DNA of 39,275 bases, from positions 1-39,275 of the forward strand of contig NZ_JAMFSB010000045.1 of assembly GCF_026225065.1 (NCBI RefSeq), read 5' to 3'. The position numbers and the translations under genes were made by a program. Positions within the stretch are counted from its first letter, which is position 1; every line of letters begins with the position of its first letter. The DNA is from Paraburkholderia sp. (GTDB lineage: Bacteria; Pseudomonadota; Gammaproteobacteria; Burkholderiales; Burkholderiaceae). Under the pieces are notes generated by a model, which saw only the letters and a list, made by a program, of their open reading frames with translations, was not told the origin of the DNA and made no database searches. Positions 31,875-39,275 of this stretch are shown here, piece after piece.

Positions 31875-32716
31875 TCATTTCTCCAGCTTCTTTTGCACCC
31901 GCTCGAGTTGCTGGATACTTGTTTCGGGCGTCGGAAGAGCCTCCGGCATCGTGCCGCCCAGTTCGCGGATCGTCTGGCGTACCTTGCTTCCGACTTCGAA
32001 GTGGGTTTGATTCGCTCTCTGTTTTCCGCTTACTTCGTCGCGTCGGAGTTTTTCCTCGGTCTGGGTGGCGCGGAAGAGATTTGCTGCCAGTTCCGTGCTG
32101 CCCATGTGGTCAAGGATTTTTGGCTCCTTTTCAAAGCCTTGCGCGAGTGAATCTCCTTGGCGCCCAACCCTCCGTAAAGGCCGCGATAGCCATGATCCTG
32201 AAAGACCGCGTAGTCGACAGGCGTCTCGACCCCGGCGCCGCGAGCGGCAGCACTGAGGGCTTTGTTGTGATGGGTCAACTCCCCTCGCAACATAAGGCGG
32301 CGCTGATCCTCGGACATCCCGGCAAAGGCTTTCTCATCGCCAAGTTCCTGGCGGCGCGTCTGCAATGCGAAATACGTCTGCCCGTTGGCGATGACCGCCT
32401 TCGACGGATCGCCATTCTGGACAACGAGGTAGCAGGCGTAACGGGACAGCGTGTAGTCAGAGATGCCTCGCTTTGCTCCTGAACCCAAAGCCACCATTTT
32501 GGTGACTTCACCGAAATGGTCCTGGACAGGGTGGCCGGATCGTGCACATGCAATCTTTGATTTTTCAATGACCTGCAGGAAGTTGCGCCAGTCCTGGTAA
32601 TCGAGCAACGGCGCAAGTTCACGCGCAAACCAAGACTCGGATCCGTCTTCGTCGCTTTGCTTGATGCTTTCTAAGGTGGGGTGAGGCGGCGCAGAGATGG
32701 GTTTGGTGTTTAACAC
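31875..32716 (-). pseudogene. dinD: dinD, DNA-damage-inducible protein D, split by a frameshift
   Basis: The N-terminal ~205 residues (GTG start at 32716) match E. coli DinD closely (ISDYTLSRYACYLVVQNGDP, NGQTYFALQTRRQELGDEKA, FQDHGYRGLYGGLGAKEIHS). The C-terminal 76 residues, starting MGSTELAANLFRATQTEEKL, are in another frame at 32105-31875. The break is in a run of five T (32117-32121; five A on the coding strand). Six would restore KRSQKILDHMGSTEL across the joint. DinD acts on RecA filaments and is SOS-induced. A good LexA box lies upstream at 32786-32801. Either a young pseudogene or a sequencing error in a homopolymer. Confidence 0.88.
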
Positions 32717-32785
32717 AGGCGAGTCCCCAAGGTAGCTTCGCGAATTAATGGCCTAGGGCGTGGCCAGTACCTGACAACGATTGTA

Positions 32786-32801
32786 CTGTGTTTTTATACA
32801 G
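32786..32801. promoter_or_regulatory. LexA (SOS) box upstream of dinD
   Basis: CTGTGTTTTTATACAG is a perfect CTGT-N8-ACAG with an AT-rich centre, 70 bases upstream of the dinD GTG. The extended site (TACTGT...ACAGGT) also fits the TACTGT...ACAGTA consensus well. It supports SOS control of dinD. Confidence 0.82.
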
Positions 32802-32855
32802 GTCATGCCGGCCGAAAGCAGTTTTTAAAAACTCGCGCTGACGCCCGCCGACCGT

Positions 32856-34256
32856 TTACTTTCCAATACAGAACCGGCTAAAAATCACCCCCAAAAGATC
32901 GTCAGAAGTGAACTCACCGGTAATGGAATTCAACTGTTCCTGAGCAAGCCGCAATTCCTCGGCGAACAGGTCGAGTGCCTGCGCATTCTGGTCAGCGTGT
33001 TGCGCCGCCGTGGCCAGATGTTCCTGCGCTGCGCGCAGGGCGATCAGATGCCGCTCGCGTGCGAGGTACACGCTCTCCGCGCCGGCTTGCCAGCCGGCGA
33101 TCCGCAGCAACTCGGCGCGCAGCAACGCGATGCCGTCACCCTGTTTCGCGGACAGACGCACCTCGCGGAGATCGACGCCTTCCGCCTCATCCAACGTATG
33201 CACGGCCGGAGCGATGTCCGTCAGATCGGTCTTGTTCATCACCCGCAGGACCGGCACACCTACCGGAAAACGGGCAGCAATCGTATGGTCCTCGGCATTC
33301 ATACCGGTGCGTGCGTCGAGCAGATGCAGCACTACGTCCGCGCGCTCGATCTCGTTCCACGTGCGCTCGATGCCGATCTTTTCCACCTCGTCCTCGGTTT
33401 CGCGCAATCCGGCGGTGTCGATCACATGCAGCGGGATCCCTTCAATCTGGATGGTCTGGGCGACCTTGTCGCGAGTCGTGCCGGCGATTGGCGTGACGAT
33501 GGCCAGTTCGGCGCCGGCGAGCGCGTTCAGTAGCGACGACTTGCCGACGTTAGGCTGACCCGCCAGCACCACCGAGAGCCCCTCACGCAGCAGTGCACCC
33601 TGACGCGCTTCGTTGAGCACGTGGGCGAGCTGCTCGCGGATCCGCGCGAGCTTGCCGCGTGCATCGGCGGCCTCCAGAAAGTCGATTTCTTCTTCGGGGA
33701 AGTCGAGCGTCGCCTCCACCAGCATCCGCAGCGTGATGACCTCTTCGACCATGGCGTGGATGTCGCGCGAAAACGCGCCCTCCAGCGAGCGGCCCGCCGA
33801 GCGCGCGGCCGCCTCGGTGCTCGCTTCGATCAGATCGGCGACGGCCTCGGCCTGGGCCAGATCGAGCTTGTCGTTGAGGAAGGCGCGGCGGGTGAACTCG
33901 CCTGGCTCCGCGAGCCTTAGCCCGACCGCGCGGCCGGCGTCGATGCATCGTTGCAGCACCAGTTGCAGCACGATCGGCCCGCCGTGGCCCTGCAGCTCGA
34001 GCACGTGCTCGCCGGTGTACGAATTCGGCGCCGGAAAGTACAGCGCGATACCGCGGTCGAGTGCGTTGCCGTTGGCATCGAGGAAGGGCACATAGCTCGC
34101 GTGACGCGGCGCGAGGGCTTGCCCCGTGAGCGCTCGAATGAGCGGCTCGGCCGCGGCCGCACCGGGGCGCCCAAACGAAATCCGGACCACGCCGATTCCG
34201 CCACGACCGGGCGCAGTAGCAATGGCAACAATGGGATCGGAGTCGGTGGCGAGCAT
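32856..34256 (-). CDS. mnmE: tRNA uridine-5-carboxymethylaminomethyl modification GTPase
   Basis: With MnmG it modifies U34 of tRNAs reading split codons. From the ATG at 34256 the protein is 466 aa. It has the N-terminal folate-binding domain ([20 protein letters not shown]), a helical domain, and an inserted G domain with [26 protein letters not shown] and NKTD. The C-terminus ends FCIGK, the conserved CxGK. The frame is open further upstream to 34376 but homology starts at MLATDSDPI. Part of the conserved rpmH-rnpA-yidD-yidC-mnmE block, although an XRE regulator gene separates it from yidC here. Confidence 0.97.
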   Translation of the reverse strand: MLATDSDPIVAIATAPGRGGIGVVRISFGRPGAAAAEPLIRALTGQALAPRHASYVPFLDANGNALDRGIALYFPAPNSYTGEHVLELQGHGGPIVLQLVLQRCIDAGRAVGLRLAEPGEFTRRAFLNDKLDLAQAEAVADLIEASTEAAARSAGRSLEGAFSRDIHAMVEEVITLRMLVEATLDFPEEEIDFLEAADARGKLARIREQLAHVLNEARQGALLREGLSVVLAGQPNVGKSSLLNALAGAELAIVTPIAGTTRDKVAQTIQIEGIPLHVIDTAGLRETEDEVEKIGIERTWNEIERADVVLHLLDARTGMNAEDHTIAARFPVGVPVLRVMNKTDLTDIAPAVHTLDEAEGVDLREVRLSAKQGDGIALLRAELLRIAGWQAGAESVYLARERHLIALRAAQEHLATAAQHADQNAQALDLFAEELRLAQEQLNSITGEFTSDDLLGVIFSRFCIGK

Positions 34257-34624
34257 GGGATCGGGGGCGGCAGCAGAGGAACTGGGAGAACGAAACGCCC
34301 TACAAAGGGCGCGAGGCATTGTAACGCGAGCGGTTCGCGGGGCTCCGGCGAGGGTGAAGGCGAGGCATTTAGGCATCTCGCGTGTTTTTATCAGACAAAT
34401 AAAGATTTATCTCAATTACGATAAGATGAGTCTCCGAATGAATGAGACTGTCCGGGTGGATTCAATACGCCAGATGGCCACGGCAGAAGGAAAAAAGCGC
34501 AAACTGAGTAAATTGCGCAAGGCGTTATCTGGCGCTTATCTCAAGCTAAAAATAGCGTAAATGCGCGAAATTGTAGCCTAAACGGTTGTCCACTGTTGGC
34601 GCGCTGGATTGCACAATTCGGCCC
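34257..34624. other. 368-bp divergent gap between mnmE and the XRE gene
   Basis: AT-rich in the middle. It carries the mnmE promoter (minus) and the XRE regulator promoter (plus). Repeated motifs TTATCTCAA (34407-34415 and 34536-34544) and TTATCT (34525-34530) and the inverted repeat TTATC/GATAA (34407-34424) look operator-like. A 44-codon frame at 34426-34560 is listed separately with low confidence. Confidence 0.5.
34426..34560 (+). CDS. possible 44-aa basic protein
   Basis: ATG at 34426 (second ATG at 34438). The product is Lys/Arg-rich, with the tail KLSKLRKALSGAYLKLKIA. The ribosome-binding site is weak and the region is AT-rich; the frame overlaps possible operator repeats. It may be chance. 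No family recognised. Confidence 0.28.
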   Translation: MSLRMNETVRVDSIRQMATAEGKKRKLSKLRKALSGAYLKLKIA

Positions 34625-35032
34625 ATGCCGACCTCTAAAGAAAAATCAGCGTTCGCCAAAAGACTGCAAGATCAGATTGCCCGGAAGAACATCAAGGGCG
34701 GGACTCAACTCGCCAGGCAATTCAATCTGCTGCATCGCGGCGAGGCGCCTGTGTCGCCGCAGACCGCGCATAAGTGGCTGACGGGCCGAACCATTCCCAC
34801 GCCGGACAAGCTGCAGACCTTAGCTGATTGGCTAGGCGTTGGTGTGCACTGGCTGCATTACGGGCCACCACCACCGGTGGGCGCGAAGTCGAAGCCGCTG
34901 GCGCCAGGCGAGAAATACCCCCTTACCCCGGAGGCGATCGAACTTGCCTCGAAGATCGAAGCGCTGGATCCGAAAGACCGTCATTTCCTCGAAGAGTTTG
35001 TTGAGCGGCTCTACGACACCGGCAAAGAGTGA
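34625..35032 (+). CDS. XRE/HTH family transcriptional regulator
   Basis: The 135 aa protein has an N-terminal helix-turn-helix of the Cro/CI type (about residues 8-75, GTQLARQFNLLHRGEAPVSP, TAHKWLTGRTIPTPDKLQTL), then LADWLGVGVHWLHYG, and a C-terminal helix (LDPKDRHFLEEFVERLY). Size and layout resemble phage-type regulators. It is on the plus strand between minus-strand mnmE and yidC. The TTATCT repeats upstream may be its operator. Confidence 0.82.
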   Translation: MPTSKEKSAFAKRLQDQIARKNIKGGTQLARQFNLLHRGEAPVSPQTAHKWLTGRTIPTPDKLQTLADWLGVGVHWLHYGPPPPVGAKSKPLAPGEKYPLTPEAIELASKIEALDPKDRHFLEEFVERLYDTGKE

Positions 35033-35062
35033 CTTCGACGCGCCGGCCGCGTGAGAATCCAA

Positions 35063-35100
35063 CAAAAAAGCCGCCCGGCGCAAACCGGGCGGCTTTTTTT
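35063..35100. terminator. bidirectional terminator between XRE gene and yidC
   Basis: GCCGCCCGG (35070-35078) pairs with CCGGGCGGC (35085-35093), loop CGCAAA. It is preceded by A-rich sequence and followed by seven T, so it works for both convergent genes. Confidence 0.88.
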
Positions 35101-35164
35101 CAGCTGACTTGAGCGGAAAAGCGAACCCGTTCTGGGTTCGCTCCGGCAATTCAGACCACGGCGC

Positions 35165-36820
35165 TTACGCCGCCTTGGCCTTCGGCTTGCCCATCATCCG
35201 CGTGATGTAGTACTGCTGGGCGATAGACAGCACGTTATTGACCACGTAGTACAGCACCAGACCGGCCGGGAAGAAGAAGAACATGACCGAGAACGCGATC
35301 GGCATGAACATCATCATCTTGGCTTGAACCGGATCCGGCGGCGTCGGGTTCAGACGCGTCTGCAGGAACATCGAGACGGCCATCAGCACCGGCAGGATGA
35401 AGAACGGGTCTTGCTGCGACAGATCGTGAATCCACAGCATCCACGGCGCACCGCGCATTTCCACCGACGACAGCAGCACCCAGTACAGCGAGATGAACAC
35501 CGGGATCTGGATCACGACCGGCAGACAGCCGCCGAACGGATTGACCTTCTCGGTCTTGTACAGCTCCATCAGCGCCGAGTTCATCTTCTGCGGATCGCCC
35601 TTGAAGCGTTCGCGCAGGGCTTGCATACGCGGCGTGATCGCCTTCATGCGCGCCATCGACTTGTAGCTGGCCGCCGACAGCGGGAAGAACACGGCCTTGA
35701 TCAGCAGCGTGAGCAGCACGATCGACCACCCCCAGTTGCCGACGTAGCTGTGGATCTTTTCCAGCAGCCAGAACAGCGGCTTGGCGATGATCGTCACCCA
35801 GCCGTAGTCCTTCACCAGTTCCAGACCCGGGGCGATGCCTTCCAGCATGCGCTCCTCTTCCGGACCGGCGAACAGCTTCGCAGAGACGTCAGCCGACTGA
35901 CCCGGTGCAATGGTCGGCACGGCTTCCTTCACGCCCACCCGGTACAGCGCCGGGTCGATCTTGTTCACGTAGATATCGCGCTTGACGCCCTGCTGCGGAA
36001 TCCACGCCGTCGCGAAGTAATGCTGCACCATGGCGATCCAGCCGTTGTCGGCCTGGTTCGCATAGTCTTCCTTGTTCTTGTCGATGTCGCTGAACGTCAT
36101 CTTCTGGAAGTGGTGCTGATCCGTGTAGACGGCCGGCCCAATGAACGTGTGCGAGAAGCGCGGCGTTTCGACCGGCTGGCTGTCGCGCACCAGTTCCATA
36201 TAGACGGTCGGCGTAACCGGCGCCGTACCCACGTTGTCGATCTTCGTATTCACGCCGATCACGTAGCTGCCGCGCGTGAACGTGTACGTCTTCACGACCT
36301 TCACGCCACCCTTGACCGGCGACTCGAAGCTGAGCGAGAACGACTTGGCGTCGCCCGTCAGATCGTGCGGCTGGTTCGGGACGGGCGTGTAGATGTCCGT
36401 GTGGTTCGGGAAATCGCCGCCCAACAGACCTGTACGCGCCAGATACGTGTGATCCGCGGTATGGTCGAACAGGGTGATGACGAGGTCCGGCTGCTTACCG
36501 TTGCCCTTGTTGATCAGCGACAGCTTCGACAGCGTACCGCCGCGCGTGTCGATCTCGCCGCTGTAGACGTCAGTCGTAAACGGGATCAGTTGGGCCTGGG
36601 CAGCGGGCGCTGCGCCCGGAGCGGAGGTGTCGGTCTGCGGCAAATCCGCAGGCTGGGTTCCCGGCGTGGTTGTTCCCGGTGCTGCGCTGGCCGCGGTTTG
36701 CGTCGGCGTGGCGTTCGGGAAGAACATCGACGGGCGTCCGTGGTCGCGTTGCCAGTTGTCGAACAGCATGACCGCTGACATGAAAAATATGACCCATAGG
36801 ACGGTGCGTTTGATATCCAT
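35165..36820 (-). CDS. yidC: YidC membrane protein insertase
   Basis: Inner-membrane insertase that works alone or with SecYEG. The 551 aa protein has an N-terminal span ([18 protein letters not shown]), a proline/threonine-rich linker, the large periplasmic beta-sandwich domain (about residues 75-345) and the five-span Oxa1 core (about 355-540) with [15 protein letters not shown] and a hydrophilic-groove Arg in [16 protein letters not shown]. It ends in a short basic tail ([10 protein letters not shown]). The ATG at 36820 is consistent with the family. Confidence 0.97.
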   Translation of the reverse strand: MDIKRTVLWVIFFMSAVMLFDNWQRDHGRPSMFFPNATPTQTAASAAPGTTTPGTQPADLPQTDTSAPGAAPAAQAQLIPFTTDVYSGEIDTRGGTLSKLSLINKGNGKQPDLVITLFDHTADHTYLARTGLLGGDFPNHTDIYTPVPNQPHDLTGDAKSFSLSFESPVKGGVKVVKTYTFTRGSYVIGVNTKIDNVGTAPVTPTVYMELVRDSQPVETPRFSHTFIGPAVYTDQHHFQKMTFSDIDKNKEDYANQADNGWIAMVQHYFATAWIPQQGVKRDIYVNKIDPALYRVGVKEAVPTIAPGQSADVSAKLFAGPEEERMLEGIAPGLELVKDYGWVTIIAKPLFWLLEKIHSYVGNWGWSIVLLTLLIKAVFFPLSAASYKSMARMKAITPRMQALRERFKGDPQKMNSALMELYKTEKVNPFGGCLPVVIQIPVFISLYWVLLSSVEMRGAPWMLWIHDLSQQDPFFILPVLMAVSMFLQTRLNPTPPDPVQAKMMMFMPIAFSVMFFFFPAGLVLYYVVNNVLSIAQQYYITRMMGKPKAKAA

Positions 36821-36850
36821 GCGTTGTCTCAGTGTCGATGGAACGGCGCG

Positions 36851-37081
36851 TCAGCGCTTTTCAGAAGTGGGAGGCGGGACAAGATCGATGCCGCCCGCCG
36901 AAAACGGGTGACAGCGGCAAATACGCCTGGCGGCGAGATAAGTCCCGCGCGCGGCGCCATGATACTGGATTGCTTCGCGCGCGTAATCAGAGCAGGAAGG
37001 GTAAAAACGGCACCGGCTGCCGAGCAGGGGACTCACGGCAACCTTGTAGAAACGCAATAAAGCGAAAAGTACCGTTTGCAT
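36851..37081 (-). CDS. yidD: YidD membrane protein insertion efficiency factor
   Basis: Small membrane-associated protein that helps YidC. From the ATG at 37081 it is 76 aa with the conserved [34 protein letters not shown] and [15 protein letters not shown]. The frame is open upstream to 37273, overlapping rnpA, but conservation begins at MQTVL. No clear ribosome-binding site precedes 37081. Gene order is the usual rpmH-rnpA-yidD-yidC. The ~145-bp gap to rnpA contains a 13-bp direct repeat (ATGAGCGACCAGA at about 37159 and 37183). Confidence 0.93.
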   Translation of the reverse strand: MQTVLFALLRFYKVAVSPLLGSRCRFYPSCSDYAREAIQYHGAARGTYLAARRICRCHPFSAGGIDLVPPPTSEKR

Positions 37082-37226
37082 GACTAGTGCGGCCGAGCGG
37101 CGCCGCCCAAGAAGGAATACCGGGTGATGCTCAGGCGACCGGGCCGCTTGACTGGCCCCATGAGCGACCAGATGCGCGGCCGAATGAGCGACCAGACCAT
37201 CAGCCGCACGAGCATCTCCATAAGCG

Positions 37227-37724
37227 TCATTGCGTGGCGGGCGCATCCGCGGGCGGCGCCTCACGACGGGCAATTTCGCGCGCTGCCTTGTCGAGCAGCG
37301 CCTCTATTTCGTTACGGCACAGCGTCTTCAACGGCGGCGACGAAGCGGCAGGCATTGCCTTCTTGTCGAAGCGCGTATGCAAACGCAGCAGCACATCCCA
37401 ACCGCCAAAGTCTGCGCGACGCAGCCGGAAGGCTTCGCGCGCGAGGCGTCGCACCAGATTACGTGTGACCGCGCGCGGAGCATACTTCTTGCCGATGACG
37501 AGACCAAGGCGCGCGTCATTGCCGGTGGGCCGGGCGTACACGACGAAGTGTTCGGTGCGGCGCCACGGGCGCAAACGAAAAACGGATGAGAATTCATCCG
37601 TTTTTAGCAGCCTTGCGGCTTTGGGGAAGGCGGCCTGCGCTCGCAACGGAACTGAATCCTGCTGCGGCGCTCCAGCCGTTCCCGCGCTACCGCGGGCATC
37701 GCGTTGCACAGACGGAGCGCGCAA
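37227..37724 (-). CDS. rnpA: RNase P protein component
   Basis: Protein subunit of RNase P, which matures tRNA 5' ends. The 165 aa frame contains [40 protein letters not shown] (GKK and RN signatures) and [11 protein letters not shown]. The start is not an ATG: TTG at 37724 (14 bases after the rpmH stop) gives an N-terminal extension of ~33 residues before the family core; GTG at 37709 is an alternative. It also has an Ala/Pro-rich C-terminal tail. Co-transcribed with rpmH. Confidence 0.94.
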   Translation of the reverse strand: MRAPSVQRDARGSAGTAGAPQQDSVPLRAQAAFPKAARLLKTDEFSSVFRLRPWRRTEHFVVYARPTGNDARLGLVIGKKYAPRAVTRNLVRRLAREAFRLRRADFGGWDVLLRLHTRFDKKAMPAASSPPLKTLCRNEIEALLDKAAREIARREAPPADAPATQ

Positions 37725-37738
37725 TCCGCTCGCCAGCC

Positions 37739-37873
37739 TTAGATGGCGAGGCGCTTGCGGCCCTTCGCGCGGCGTGCGTTGATGACCTTGCGGCCACCTG
37801 CGGTCTTCATGCGAACGCGGAAGCCGTGGGTACGCTTGCGACGGGTAACGGAAGGTTGGTAAGTACGTTTCAT
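37739..37873 (-). CDS. rpmH: 50S ribosomal protein L34
   Basis: 44 aa, starting [18 protein letters not shown] and ending [10 protein letters not shown]. Essential small protein of the large ribosomal subunit. First gene of the minus-strand block, divergent from dnaA, with a good promoter upstream. Confidence 0.98.
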
Positions 37874-37964
37874 GTTGCTCTCACTTGGCAGAGAAATAAC
37901 CGCGCGAGCATCGCGGAAAGTGCAATGGCCGGTGGTTCAAAAATTGGTTTTCGCGGAACCCGCT

Positions 37965-37993
37965 ATTTAAACCGGTTTTCTTTTGGTCGTCAA
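37965..37993 (-). promoter_or_regulatory. rpmH promoter
   Basis: On the minus strand, TTGACG (37993-37988), 17 nt, TTAAAT (37970-37965), with transcription starting near 37958 and an ~85-nt leader to rpmH. Confidence 0.7.
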
Positions 37994-38048
37994 TAGTTTA
38001 GCGGTGTATTCCACAGGCTGGGCCGCTGGCAAACGTTTGATCCGTCCC

Positions 38049-38057
38049 TGTGGATAA
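38049..38057 (+). promoter_or_regulatory. DnaA box
   Basis: TGTGGATAA, the exact reverse complement of the TTATCCACA consensus. It lies ~200 bases upstream of dnaA, placed for DnaA autoregulation. Confidence 0.75.
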
Positions 38058-38254
38058 CTCCCTTTCCTGGTTGTTTTGGCGGTAGAATCTCGTCCTACTT
38101 CCCAAAAATCCTGCACGCCGCTCCGGCTCGCTTGCCCCGCAAACCCTTGTGGCACAAGCGCCTGGAGCCGTTCCGCCTGGCCGCTCAGGGCCTTGTTGTG
38201 TATCTGCAACAGGGGCGCCGGCGGGGCGCTGTGCAAACATAACGACAGCAACCG

Positions 38255-39275
38255 ATGAACGATTTCTGGCAACACTGTTCCGCACTGCTAGAGCGTGAGC
38301 TAACGCCCCAGCAGTACGTGACGTGGATCAAACCGTTGGCCCCGGTTGCCTTCGATGCGGCAGCCAACACGCTGAGCATCGCAGCACCCAACCGCTTCAA
38401 GCTTGACTGGGTCAAGAGCCAGTTTTCCGGCCGCATTTCCGACATGGCGCGTGATTTTTGGCACGCGCCGGTCGACGTTCAATTCATCCTCGATCCCAAA
38501 GCGGGCATGCGCAGCGCGGCTGCTGCGCCGGCGCCGTCGCGTCCGTCGCAATTTGCGGGGAACGCCGGCACGGCTGCCGTGGATGCGGCCGTCGGTGCGG
38601 TTCAGGCCGCGCATGGCGCCCGTACTAATGGCGCCAATGGCGGCGGGCAGGGCGCTCACGCGAGTAACGGCGCGCGCCACCACAATGGTGACGACGGCGG
38701 CGATCTCGATCTGCCCAGCCTCGACGCCAACGAAGCCGCCGCGGCACGCCGTACATGGCGGCCGGGCCAGAGCGCCGCCCAGCAAGGCAACGCGGAGAGC
38801 GACTCCATGTACGAGCGTTCGAAGCTCAACCCGGTGCTGACCTTCGACAATTTCGTGACCGGTAAGGCCAACCAGCTGGCGCGCGCCGCCGCGATCCAGG
38901 TGGCGGACAACCCCGGCATCTCGTACAACCCGCTGTTTCTATATGGCGGCGTGGGCCTCGGCAAGACTCACCTGATTCATGCGATCGGCAACCAGTTGCT
39001 GATGGACAAGGCCGGCGCGCGGATTCGCTACATCCACGCGGAACAATATGTGTCCGACGTGGTGAAGGCTTACCAGCGCAAGGCGTTCGACGACTTCAAG
39101 CGCTACTACCACTCGCTCGACCTGCTGCTGATCGACGATATTCAGTTCTTCTCCGGCAAGTCGCGCACCCAGGAAGAGTTCTTCTACGCGTTCGAAGCGC
39201 TGGTCGCCAACAAGGCCCAGGTCATCATCACGAGCGATACGTATCCGAAGGAAATCAGCGGGATCGACGATCGCC
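38255..39275 (+). CDS. dnaA: DnaA replication initiator (partial, runs off right edge)
   Basis: Chromosomal replication initiator ATPase. The visible 340 codons hold domain I ([20 protein letters not shown]), a long Ala/Gly/Asn-rich linker domain II (about residues 85-185), and the start of the AAA+ domain [23 protein letters not shown], Walker [11 protein letters not shown] and Walker [11 protein letters not shown]. The DNA-binding domain IV is beyond the window. The ATG at 38255 fits the family N-terminus. Confidence 0.97.
   Translation, partial: MNDFWQHCSALLERELTPQQYVTWIKPLAPVAFDAAANTLSIAAPNRFKLDWVKSQFSGRISDMARDFWHAPVDVQFILDPKAGMRSAAAAPAPSRPSQFAGNAGTAAVDAAVGAVQAAHGARTNGANGGGQGAHASNGARHHNGDDGGDLDLPSLDANEAAAARRTWRPGQSAAQQGNAESDSMYERSKLNPVLTFDNFVTGKANQLARAAAIQVADNPGISYNPLFLYGGVGLGKTHLIHAIGNQLLMDKAGARIRYIHAEQYVSDVVKAYQRKAFDDFKRYYHSLDLLLIDDIQFFSGKSRTQEEFFYAFEALVANKAQVIITSDTYPKEISGIDDR

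Larger units (their letters stand above)
37874..38254. other. 381-bp rpmH-dnaA gap, possible oriC or dnaA control region
   Basis: It holds divergent promoters and one perfect DnaA box, and is AT-richer near 37920-38000. A single box plus one imperfect match is too little to claim a full oriC; such intergenic regions in related genomes control dnaA and may be part of the origin. Confidence 0.55.

Noticed and set aside
31840..31875. tRNA fragment (GGTTCGACTC) as the island's attachment site
   Set aside because: The flanking bases do not form a T-arm stem and no other tRNA arms are found.
35324..36778. Long plus-strand open frame opposite yidC
   Set aside because: Arg/His-rich composition typical of an antisense shadow; yidC is unambiguous.
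37874..38254. Complete oriC
   Set aside because: Only one perfect DnaA box and one poor match are visible; without a box cluster, unwinding element and skew data the claim is not supported.
1..39275. CRISPR array
   Set aside because: No series of regularly spaced direct repeats was seen anywhere.

Overview
The window is chromosomal DNA from a high-GC betaproteobacterium, most likely Burkholderia sensu lato (Paraburkholderia or Burkholderia). Three things support this: the dnaA / rpmH-rnpA-yidD-yidC-mnmE gene order of a replication-origin region, a gsp cluster in which a short gspC lies reversed between gspF and gspG, and a palindromic element of a type I associate with Paraburkholderia. Species cannot be fixed without a search.

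Layout. 427-12933 is a complete general (type II) secretion cluster: gspD-E-F, gspC on the minus strand, then gspG-H-I-J-K-L-M-N. A ~550 bp inverted-repeat element sits between gspJ and gspK and appears to have replaced the native start of gspK. A sigma-54-like GG-N10-GC promoter precedes gspG. 12980-18162 is a drug-efflux locus: an outer-membrane lipoprotein channel and a tiny membrane protein face away from marR and an EmrB-type MFS pump. No membrane-fusion (EmrA) gene is present. A lipoprotein of unknown role follows. 18497-22516 holds gshA and the alkA/ada alkylation-repair pair (GTGA overlap). 22690-22788 looks like an unannotated ~63-nt small RNA with two anti-Shine-Dalgarno repeats. 22913-28628 is a mixed housekeeping/accessory stretch: VOC protein, yaeQ, a LysR regulator, a small secreted protein, a LysE exporter, speG and a HIT hydrolase. 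28827-29800 is a nest of very small proteins, three of them single-pass membrane proteins with similar N-termini, two too short for most gene finders.

30292-32801 is an accessory insert next to mnmE: a full-length tyrosine-recombinase-like protein that lacks the catalytic tyrosine, flanked by repeated GTGTACC motifs, and a dinD gene with a good LexA (SOS) box but broken by a single-base frameshift in a homopolymer. The rest is the conserved origin block: mnmE, an XRE-type regulator (own orientation), yidC, yidD, rnpA and rpmH on the minus strand, and divergent dnaA, truncated at the right edge, with one perfect DnaA box in the rpmH-dnaA gap.

How the genes work together: the Gsp proteins build one secretion machine; rpmH/rnpA/yidD/yidC link ribosome, RNase P and membrane insertion; ada/alkA and dinD are DNA-damage functions with distinct inducers (methylation versus SOS). 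Starts are inferred from reading frame, ribosome-binding sites and family length; no database search was possible.
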